In this document: positions 1 through 5,345 of the stretch, one piece after another | Position numbering within the stretch: position 1 is the first letter of the stretch | Layout: each line of letters opens with the position of its first letter | Made by a program: the position numbers and the translations under genes | DNA from: Ruminococcus sp. | GTDB taxonomy: Bacteria; Bacillota; Clostridia; Oscillospirales; Ruminococcaceae | Direction of reading: 5' to 3' | Assembly (NCBI GenBank): GCA_014799675.1 | Contig: JAAVHM010000116.1 | Coordinates: forward strand, 1 to 5,633 | DNA: 5,633 nucleotides | The notes under the pieces: generated by a model | Seen by the model: the letters and a program-made list of their open reading frames with translations, nothing else | The model's database searches: none | Told to the model about the DNA's origin: nothing

Positions 1-390
1 ACGGACGAATTTCTTGACAAATACGCTCCTAAGCCTGTTGTAAGCGAGGAGGAGCTTTTCGATGAGGAAAACAGCAAGTCTGTTGTTTTCACGCCACATT
101 TGAGCAACATTATCCCCGACAGTATCGCTGCTGTTCAGGAGGAAACGGAAACTCCCAAAGCTCCGAAAAAGTCGAACTTCGAGGAAAGCGTAAAATCATA
201 CTACGAAAAGGTCGTCGTACCCGAGGACGAGAAGCTTCCCGAACCTGCTGCCGAGGAAACAATAACTATCCCCGAAAATGCGGTTCGTCCCAAGGAGACC
301 CTTGCTCCCCCCAAGAAGAAAAACAGCAGCAAGGCGCTTGCCGAGCTTATGAGCATTATCGACGCGGAGGAGACAAAGCTGAAAAAATAA
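1..390 (+). CDS. C-terminal part of an unrecognised protein with a charged, low-complexity tail (5' end outside window)
   Basis: The reading frame is open from the first base to the TAA at 388-390, giving 129 codons with no start needed inside the window. The gene therefore almost certainly begins upstream. An internal TTG at 100 could be read as a start, but it has no Shine-Dalgarno sequence and the frame upstream is equally protein-like. The visible part is rich in Glu, Lys and Pro (for example ETETPKAPKK and LAPPKKK), has no Cys, no membrane segment and no catalytic motif. It looks like a disordered linker that ends in a short, probably helical segment (KALAELMSIIDAEETKLKK). No family was recognised. 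It stops 14 bases before the HAD phosphatase gene, so the two may share a transcript. That the frame is coding is fairly safe; the function is unknown. Confidence 0.75.
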   Translation, partial: TDEFLDKYAPKPVVSEEELFDEENSKSVVFTPHLSNIIPDSIAAVQEETETPKAPKKSNFEESVKSYYEKVVVPEDEKLPEPAAEETITIPENAVRPKETLAPPKKKNSSKALAELMSIIDAEETKLKK

Positions 391-394
391 AGGA
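389..394 (+). promoter_or_regulatory. Ribosome binding site of the HAD phosphatase gene
   Basis: AAAGGA lies 10 bases before the ATG at 405 and overlaps the stop codon of the preceding gene. This supports the ATG at 405 as the start and suggests translation of the two genes is linked. Confidence 0.55.
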
Positions 395-404
395 TTGATA
401 CTAT

Positions 405-1040
405 ATGAATAAGGGCATAATTTTTGATCTGGACGGAACTCTCTGGGATTCATCAAAGCAGGTGGTAATGTCGTGGAACGAGGTGCTGCTCCGAAGAAGC
501 GAGACAAACAGGCAGATAACAATGGACGATATGCACAATTACATGGGCAGGACTATGAAAGTTATCGCGGAGCTTATGCTTCCCGAGCTGCCCGAGGAAG
601 TCCGCGAGAATATACTGCGGGAATGTGAAAACCATGAGAACGAATATTTAAGCCGTCACGGCGGCGTATTGTTCCCCGATCTGGAGCAGGTTCTGGGGGA
701 ACTTTCTCAAAGCTATAAGCTGTTTATTGTCAGCAATTGCCAAATTGGATATATTGAAACATTTCTGAAATTTTACGGCTTTGAAAAATATTTTGCTGAT
801 ACGGAAAATTACGGAAACACAGGCATGGAAAAGGGCGACAATATCCGTCTCGTTGCTGAGAGGAACAAGCTTGACAAGGTCGTGTACATTGGCGACACAC
901 AGGGAGACTGCGACGCTTCCGACTATGCGGGAGTGCCGTTTATCCATGCGGCTTACGGCTTCGGGACAATTAACAGGGAAGTCCCCAAGGTGAACAATTT
1001 GCATGAGATAGCGGAGGTAGTTAAACCGTTTTTGGACTGA
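405..1040 (+). CDS. HAD-family hydrolase, phosphoglycolate phosphatase-like
   Basis: This 211-residue protein carries all four haloacid dehalogenase (HAD) motifs. Motif I is DLDGT at residues 8-12, with Asp8 the expected nucleophile and Asp10 the general acid/base. Motif II is the Ser110 in FIVSN. Motif III is probably Lys143. Motif IV is GDTQGD at 163-168, with Asp164 and Asp168 binding Mg2+. Residues of about 15-90, between motifs I and II, form a helical cap, as in subfamily I enzymes such as Gph and PgmB. The length is normal for a complete soluble cytoplasmic enzyme. Known members remove phosphate from small metabolites such as phosphoglycolate, sugar phosphates or nucleotides. The substrate cannot be read from the sequence, so no gene symbol is given. 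The ATG at 405 has AAAGGA 10 bases upstream. The next gene begins within about 20 bases, which suggests co-transcription, though the neighbours give no clue to the substrate. Confidence 0.93.
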   Translation: MNKGIIFDLDGTLWDSSKQVVMSWNEVLLRRSETNRQITMDDMHNYMGRTMKVIAELMLPELPEEVRENILRECENHENEYLSRHGGVLFPDLEQVLGELSQSYKLFIVSNCQIGYIETFLKFYGFEKYFADTENYGNTGMEKGDNIRLVAERNKLDKVVYIGDTQGDCDASDYAGVPFIHAAYGFGTINREVPKVNNLHEIAEVVKPFLD

Positions 1041-1045
1041 TTTAT

Positions 1046-1054
1046 GGAGGGGAG
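1046..1054 (+). promoter_or_regulatory. Strong ribosome binding site that favours the GTG start at 1059
   Basis: GGAGGGGAG is a strong Shine-Dalgarno sequence, placed about 5-7 bases before a GTG at 1059. An in-frame ATG at 1044 overlaps the left edge of this site and has no Shine-Dalgarno of its own, only the end of the HAD gene. The true start is therefore probably the GTG. Confidence 0.7.
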
Positions 1055-1058
1055 CAGC

Positions 1059-2018
1059 GTGAAAATCTGCGAAAACTGCGGAATGGAATACGGCGACGAC
1101 AATCCGTTTTGTCCGTTTTGCGACGAGCGTTATGGCGTTGTTATTCTTGCGGACGACGTTATTTCCGCTGACGGTCTGCCTGCCTATAAAGAGGAATTTC
1201 CTGTTATTGGTGAAACAGGTGTAAAGCAGGAAAGCTTTGCAGCTAACCGAGATGAGATATTCGAGAGAAACACCCGTCTTGCGGAAATTGAGAATTTCAT
1301 GCCAAAGGTGGGAGTAAAGAAAGTTTACAAGCCCGTTATGCCTTTGGCAGAAGTTGACAGGAACGGTGAGATAATTCCGTATAAACCGACAAATCCGATT
1401 ATTAAGAAATTTAACAATATCCGCAAAAATATAAAAGATAAAAAAATAATCGGTAATTTTAAGAAATCTCTTTGTGTACTTGCTGGTATATATGTTTTTT
1501 TGATTTTATTGATTTTGGGTATGAGCCGTTTTGAAACTGTAGATAATACTTATATTTATAATGAAACAGTCGTTCAGCAAACGTCAACAGTGCAGGAAAT
1601 TACATATGTTTATGATGAAACTGCTGTTCAGCAAACGGTAATAAGGTCAGAAACCGCATATTCGGGTAATGGGGAAGTTCCTGCCGTTAAGACCGCTGTA
1701 CCGGAAGAGATTACCATTACAAGCGAAAACGGACTTGAAATGAAGCTTACTATCCAGTCTAAGGCGGAATATTTTGCTTACAGCTTTGAATTTACAAATA
1801 CTACAGACAGAGATTTAGACAGTTTTTACGATGAATTTGCAGGCGCGGAATATATGGATAAAGTTTATGCCATGTGGATAACGGCTTCAAACGGAAACAG
1901 CATTATGCATTTTATAAGTTGGGAAGACGGTATTCCGCATACCGATCAGCCTTATACGGTAAGACCTAATGAGACTATATACGGAACTATAACATTTGAT
2001 TTCAGAGACAAAGATTAA
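1059..2018 (+). CDS. Zinc-ribbon membrane protein with an exported C-terminal domain
   Basis: With the GTG start at 1059 the protein has 319 residues; starting at the ATG at 1044 would add five. A zinc ribbon opens the protein: Cys4, Cys7, Cys18 and Cys21 in the pattern CxxC-x10-CxxC. A charged stretch follows, then a Lys/Arg-rich patch at about 115-136 and one transmembrane helix at about 137-155 (VLAGIYVFLILLILGM). The positive patch before the helix predicts a cytosolic N-terminus and an exported C-terminus. Outside lies an 18-residue segment repeated twice (165-200), then a domain at about 210-319. That domain has alternating strands (MKLTIQS, FAYSFEFTNTT, ETIYGTITFDF), which resembles small exported beta-sandwich domains of the DUF4352 type; this match is a guess from pattern. 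The ribbon-helix-exported-domain layout is common in Clostridia proteins of unknown role. A strong promoter for the next gene starts right after its TAA, so it probably ends its transcription unit. Confidence 0.85.
   Translation: MKICENCGMEYGDDNPFCPFCDERYGVVILADDVISADGLPAYKEEFPVIGETGVKQESFAANRDEIFERNTRLAEIENFMPKVGVKKVYKPVMPLAEVDRNGEIIPYKPTNPIIKKFNNIRKNIKDKKIIGNFKKSLCVLAGIYVFLILLILGMSRFETVDNTYIYNETVVQQTSTVQEITYVYDETAVQQTVIRSETAYSGNGEVPAVKTAVPEEITITSENGLEMKLTIQSKAEYFAYSFEFTNTTDRDLDSFYDEFAGAEYMDKVYAMWITASNGNSIMHFISWEDGIPHTDQPYTVRPNETIYGTITFDFRDKD
1551..1658 (+). repeat. Tandem 54-base in-frame duplication
   Basis: Two adjacent copies, 1551-1604 and 1605-1658, each encode 18 residues. The first 11 codons match best: YIYNETVVQQT against YVYDETAVQQT, with 28 of 33 bases identical. 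The rest of the unit has diverged. It lies in the exported stalk just after the membrane helix of the zinc-ribbon protein, where a length change would be tolerated. Confidence 0.75.
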
Positions 2019-2030
2019 TTTGACAAAACA

Positions 2031-2066
2031 TTGACAATCAAACAAAAAAATGCTATAATTACTTTG
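2031..2066 (+). promoter_or_regulatory. Consensus sigma-A promoter of the aconitase operon
   Basis: The -35 box TTGACA at 2031-2036 and the -10 box TATAAT at 2054-2059 are both perfect, separated by the ideal 17 bases. TG at 2051-2052 adds an extended -10 element. Transcription should start near the G at 2066, giving a leader of about 34 bases before the ATG at 2100. The promoter starts 12 bases after the stop codon of the upstream gene. A second TTGACA at 2020-2025, one helical turn upstream, has no matching -10 box. No terminator hairpin separates the promoter from the upstream gene, so read-through is possible. Confidence 0.9.
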
Positions 2067-2085
2067 TATTTTAATATGAACGAAG

Positions 2086-2091
2086 AAAGGA
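2086..2091 (+). promoter_or_regulatory. Ribosome binding site of the aconitase gene
   Basis: AAAGGA lies 8 bases before the ATG at 2100. This selects 2100 over the in-frame ATG at 2076, which has no Shine-Dalgarno and lies only about 10 bases from the predicted transcription start. It also excludes still earlier in-frame starts such as the TTG at 2031, which falls inside the -35 box. Confidence 0.8.
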
Positions 2092-2099
2092 CGATCCAA

Positions 2100-4037
2100 A
2101 TGGGATACACATTAACTGAAAAAATTTTAAAGGCTCACCTTGTTGACGGCGAGTTCGTCAAGGGCAAGGAAATAGGAATTCGTATCGACCAGACCCTTAC
2201 GCAGGACGCAACAGGTACTATGGCTTACCTCGAATTTGAGGCTATGGGTGTGCCGAGAGTTAAAACGGAACGCTCTGTGGCTTATATAGACCACAACACC
2301 CTCCAGTCGGGCTTTGAGAATGCCGACGACCACCGTTTTATCGGCTCTGTTGCCAAGAAGCACGGTATTTATTTTTCACGTCCCGGCAACGGTATCTGTC
2401 ATCAGGTTCACCTTGAACGTTTCGGCGTCCCCGGAAAGACCCTTATCGGTTCGGACAGCCATACCCCCACAGGCGGCGGAATCGGCATGATCGCTATCGG
2501 CGCAGGCGGCTTGGACGTTGCTGTTGCAATGGGCGGCGGCGCATACTATATTACATACCCGAAAATTGTCAACGTTAAGCTGACAGGAAAGCTTTCCCCA
2601 TGGGTAGCGGCTAAGGACGTTATTCTGGAAGTTCTCCGCAGAATGTCCGTAAAGGGCGGCGTTGGCAAGGTTATCGAGTATACGGGAGAGGGCGTTAAGA
2701 CCTTGAGCGTTCCCGAGCGTGCTACAATTACAAACATGGGCGCGGAATTGGGCGCAACTACTTCCATTTTCCCGTCAGATGAAATTACAAAGCAGTTCCT
2801 TAAAGCGCAGAAGCGTGCAGAGGCCTGGACGGAGCTTTCCGCAGACCCAGACGCTGTTTATGACGAGGTAATTGAGATAAATCTTTTGGAACTTGCTCCT
2901 CTTGCGGCTTGTCCTCATTCTCCTGACAATATCAAGTCCGCCGACGATTTAAAGGGCATGAAGATAGATCAGGTATGTATCGGTTCATGTACAAACAGTT
3001 CCCTTATGGATATGATGAAGGTCGCTCACATTTTAAAGGGCAAGACCGTTCACCCCGACGTTTCCTTGTCAATCGCTCCCGGTTCCAAGCAGGTGCTGAA
3101 TATGCTTGCACAGAACGGCGCATTGGCAATTATGATAGACGCAGGCGCAAGAATTCTTGAAAGCGCGTGCGGACCTTGTATCGGTATGGGACAGTCCCCG
3201 AATTCAAAGGGTATCTCTCTGCGTACCTTTAACAGAAACTTTGAGGGAAGAAGCGGCACTAAGGACGGTCAGATATATCTTGTATCACCCGAAATGGCGG
3301 CGGCTTCCGCAATTGCGGGCGTGCTTACCGACCCGAGAACACTGGGCGATATGCCTGTTTTTGAAATGCCCGAGGAATTCGTTATCAACGACAATATGAT
3401 AGTTCCTCCCGCTGACGAGGCTGACATGGACAAGGTGGAAATTCTCCGCGGACCAAACATCAAGCCTTTCCCAACAACAACTCCTCTTGCGGACAGCATT
3501 GAAGCTCCCTGCTCCCTTAAAGTTGGGGATAATATTACAACCGACCACATCATGCCTGCGGGTGCGAAAATTCTGCCCCTCCGTTCAAATATTCCTGCTA
3601 TTTCCAAATTCTGCTTTACAGTATGCGACGAGGAATTCCCCGACCGTGCCGAAAAGCTTGGAAAGAGCATTATCGTAGGCGGAGCAAACTACGGTCAGGG
3701 TTCGTCCCGTGAGCACGCCGCGCTTGCACCCCTCCACCTCGGCGTAAAGGCTGTTCTGGTAAAGAGCTTTGCAAGAATACACCGTTCCAACCTTATCAAT
3801 GCGGGTATTCTTCCTCTCACATTTGTGAATGAGGCTGATTACGATAAAATTTCACAGGGCGACGAGCTTGCTCTTGAAAATATCCGTGGAGCAATCGAAG
3901 CGGGCAAGACGGAAATTACTCTCAAAAACAAGACCACAGGCGCGGAAATCCCCGTACTTTGCGAGCTGACCGGCAGAACAAAGGATATTATCCTTGCGGG
4001 CGGCTTGCTGGATTACACGAGAGAAAGCCTTAAATAA
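2100..4037 (+). CDS. acn: Aconitate hydratase (aconitase), [4Fe-4S] enzyme
   Basis: Aconitase interconverts citrate and isocitrate through cis-aconitate in the cytoplasm. The 645-residue protein matches the monomeric, mitochondrial-type bacterial aconitases of about 640-650 residues, shorter than the roughly 900-residue AcnA/IRP type. Visible signatures are DHNTLQ (64-69), GSDSHTPTGGG (117-127), IGSCTNSS (294-301) with Cys297, and SACGPCIGMGQ (355-365) with Cys357 and Cys360. These three Cys are the expected cluster ligands. The C-terminal swivel domain is present, with GDNITTDHIMPAG (476-488) and the active-site loop YGQGSSREHAALAP (531-544). All domains are intact. It is the first gene after a consensus promoter, is coupled by a TAATG overlap to the next gene, and shares its operon with isocitrate dehydrogenase, which uses its product. 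The related isopropylmalate and homoaconitate dehydratases are less likely given the one-chain layout and the neighbouring isocitrate dehydrogenase. Confidence 0.96.
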   Translation: MGYTLTEKILKAHLVDGEFVKGKEIGIRIDQTLTQDATGTMAYLEFEAMGVPRVKTERSVAYIDHNTLQSGFENADDHRFIGSVAKKHGIYFSRPGNGICHQVHLERFGVPGKTLIGSDSHTPTGGGIGMIAIGAGGLDVAVAMGGGAYYITYPKIVNVKLTGKLSPWVAAKDVILEVLRRMSVKGGVGKVIEYTGEGVKTLSVPERATITNMGAELGATTSIFPSDEITKQFLKAQKRAEAWTELSADPDAVYDEVIEINLLELAPLAACPHSPDNIKSADDLKGMKIDQVCIGSCTNSSLMDMMKVAHILKGKTVHPDVSLSIAPGSKQVLNMLAQNGALAIMIDAGARILESACGPCIGMGQSPNSKGISLRTFNRNFEGRSGTKDGQIYLVSPEMAAASAIAGVLTDPRTLGDMPVFEMPEEFVINDNMIVPPADEADMDKVEILRGPNIKPFPTTTPLADSIEAPCSLKVGDNITTDHIMPAGAKILPLRSNIPAISKFCFTVCDEEFPDRAEKLGKSIIVGGANYGQGSSREHAALAPLHLGVKAVLVKSFARIHRSNLINAGILPLTFVNEADYDKISQGDELALENIRGAIEAGKTEITLKNKTTGAEIPVLCELTGRTKDIILAGGLLDYTRESLK

Positions 4038-4471
4038 TGTATCAGTCAAGGTGCGGACTTCTCTGCAATGAATGTGAGAACCGTGAAAAGTGCGATTGTC
4101 CCGGCTGTCTGGAGCTTGAAGAGGGGAACTGGGCAGGTGACTGCGTTGTCAAGACCTGCTGTGAAGACCGTATGTTTGAGCATTGCGGACAATGCCCGAA
4201 ATTCCCCTGCGACCTGCTCCGCAACACAGCTTTCGACCCCGAGGAGGGGGACGACGGCGAACGGCTTGTTACCTTAAAGAGGTGGGTCGAAGAAAGCTCT
4301 GCTCCAAAAGAGGAAAACAGAAATCGAATTTTTATCGGTTTAACTGTCGGCGCGGTTTCTGGAGCAATTTTGGGGGCGATTTCGGGAAGCTTTGCGGCAA
4401 TTATATTTGCCTGCGCTCTTGTTGGCACGGCAATCGGCGTGATGATAAACATAATTAAAGGTGATAAATAG
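4037..4471 (+). CDS. Cys-rich DUF3795-like protein with a C-terminal glycine-zipper membrane segment
   Basis: This is a 144-residue protein of unknown function. Its first 58 residues hold 12 Cys (6, 10, 13, 19, 21, 24, 36, 41, 42, 50, 53, 58), in an order (CGLLCNEC, CPGC, CGQCPKFPC) that resembles DUF3795, a bacterial family thought to bind metal. A charged linker follows (about 67-97), then a hydrophobic stretch at about 98-140. Gly101, 105, 109, 113 and 117 in that stretch form an unbroken GxxxG series, with Gly130 and Gly134 continuing the spacing. Such glycine zippers pack membrane helices closely; the stretch is long enough for one or two passes. Most DUF3795 proteins, as far as I know, lack such a tail. 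The ATG shares one base with the aconitase stop (TAATG) and has only a weak GAGAAAG upstream, so it is probably translated by coupling. A role in metal or Fe-S handling for aconitase is speculation from position and Cys content. Confidence 0.88.
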   Translation: MYQSRCGLLCNECENREKCDCPGCLELEEGNWAGDCVVKTCCEDRMFEHCGQCPKFPCDLLRNTAFDPEEGDDGERLVTLKRWVEESSAPKEENRNRIFIGLTVGAVSGAILGAISGSFAAIIFACALVGTAIGVMINIIKGDK

Positions 4472-4478
4472 ACGGAAA

Positions 4479-4484
4479 AGAGGG
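4479..4484 (+). promoter_or_regulatory. Ribosome binding site of the two-helix membrane protein gene
   Basis: AGAGGG lies 5 bases before the ATG at 4490, within the 18-base gap after the preceding TAG. It supports that ATG as the start. Confidence 0.6.
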
Positions 4485-4489
4485 TTCTT

Positions 4490-5344
4490 ATGCGTAAACC
4501 TTGGCTCATAAAGCTGGTTTCTGCCGCGGCGGTATTATGTACTGTAATTGCTTCAATGCTGATAATTGCGGTAGTTATTTTGCCAAATGGTGACGCCTTA
4601 AAATTATCAGCCGCTGCTGCTGTTGTATGTTTTTTGCTTTGGGAATTTCACTACTCGCTTACGCATGACAGTTTGGGACGGAAAATCAATCCGTCCGTAG
4701 TGCCGATTTACAAAAAGCCCGAGACTGCACAATACAATACGTTACAATACAAACCAGTGCCATATACACCGTTGCCTACAGGCAGATTTGTTTTTAGCAA
4801 GGATATTTTCTTGGGGAAAATGAAAAAAATTGCTGAACGGTTTAAGCTTAGACTTTCTTGTGAAGTAACATGGTGTTTTAATGAATGTGACGAAGATGAA
4901 TTACCTATGTATGAAGCTGTATTGACAGGTAAGTATAATTTTGAACTAACGTGTTTTGACAATAAAATTTCAATCATACCGATTGATTTGAATGTTCATA
5001 ATTATTACAATTTTAGATACAACTTTGATTTGCTTGACGACAATTTGCGTGATGATAAAAAAGCGCATAAACACGTCGATCTTGACCGAGGTTTTGAATT
5101 TAATGAGTTTTCAAACGATATATCTGTTAAGGATTTATCCGACGACGAGATTTTTGACATTGTTGAAAAAATTATCGAGGCTCTTTACGGTGCAATTTCA
5201 ATGGATTACGAAATAATCACAGCGGACGACGGAAAGGAAAGCTTTATATTTTACCTTGACGCGCCCGATTATTACGGCTACACCGAAACTACGGAAATAG
5301 GAAACTTTAAATTTATTCTGAATAAAGAAAACGGAGGAAATTAA
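4490..5344 (+). CDS. Unrecognised membrane-anchored protein with two N-terminal helices
   Basis: No family was recognised for this 284-residue protein. A basic N-terminus (MRKPWLIK) precedes a hydrophobic helix at about 9-31, a short loop (PNGDA) and a second helix at about 37-55. This hairpin would leave the remaining 230 residues in the cytosol. A Tyr/Pro-rich linker follows (about 70-97, including YKPVPYTPLP), then a soluble, mostly acidic domain at about 100-284 rich in Asp, Tyr, Phe and Asn. That domain has Cys124, 129, 133 and 155 and a DDEIFDIVEKIIEALYG helix near 218-234. No nucleotide-binding, protease or nuclease motif was seen. The gene is markedly A/T-rich: 4921-5040 has 31 G+C of 120 bases, unlike the aconitase gene. 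It starts 18 bases after the DUF3795-like gene and ends one base before isocitrate dehydrogenase, whose ribosome binding site it contains, so it is an operon member. The coding call is firm; the function is unknown. Confidence 0.85.
   Translation: MRKPWLIKLVSAAAVLCTVIASMLIIAVVILPNGDALKLSAAAAVVCFLLWEFHYSLTHDSLGRKINPSVVPIYKKPETAQYNTLQYKPVPYTPLPTGRFVFSKDIFLGKMKKIAERFKLRLSCEVTWCFNECDEDELPMYEAVLTGKYNFELTCFDNKISIIPIDLNVHNYYNFRYNFDLLDDNLRDDKKAHKHVDLDRGFEFNEFSNDISVKDLSDDEIFDIVEKIIEALYGAISMDYEIITADDGKESFIFYLDAPDYYGYTETTEIGNFKFILNKENGGN
5333..5338 (+). promoter_or_regulatory. Ribosome binding site of the isocitrate dehydrogenase gene
   Basis: GGAGGA lies 7 bases before the ATG at 5346 and sits inside the last codons of the upstream gene (the Gly-Gly of its C-terminus). 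Ribosomes finishing that gene stop almost on the new start, so translational coupling is likely. Confidence 0.8.
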
Positions 5345-5345
5345 A

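Noticed and set aside
196..522. - strand open frame of 108 codons spanning the first two genes
   Set aside because: It overlaps the catalytic DLDGT motif region of the HAD gene on the other strand and has no family-like features.
2004..2030. Terminator between the zinc-ribbon gene and the aconitase promoter
   Set aside because: No stem with a following T-run could be found in the short gap.
2031..2099. N-terminal extension of aconitase to an earlier in-frame start (TTG at 2031 or ATG at 2076)
   Set aside because: The TTG is inside the -35 box and the ATG at 2076 has no Shine-Dalgarno. The ATG at 2100 has AAAGGA at 8 bases, and MGYTLTEKIL is a typical start for this aconitase type.
2040..2099. 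CcpC-like (ATAA-N7-TTAT) operator near the aconitase promoter
   Set aside because: No copy with correct spacing was found. A weak AATTAC/GTATTT dyad around 2057-2071 is too imperfect in A/T-rich DNA to call.
3269..3670. - strand open frame of 133 codons inside aconitase
   Set aside because: It lies opposite conserved aconitase sequence, has no plausible ribosome binding site and no protein-like motif.
4042..4509. Long - strand open frame of 155 codons opposite the DUF3795-like gene
   Set aside because: It is rich in Ser, Pro and Arg with no recognisable domain, is fully antisense to a gene with clear Cys motifs, and does not fit the operon structure. It is a frame shadow.
4730..4750. Three CAATAC hexamers in a row
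   Set aside because: It is short, irregular in spacing and within the coding sequence of a Tyr/Gln-rich linker; probably codon chance.
5155..5185. Possible internal promoter for icd (TTGACA at 5155)
   Set aside because: Seventeen bases downstream the sequence is GAGGCT, not a -10 box. The hexamer is explained by coding sequence.
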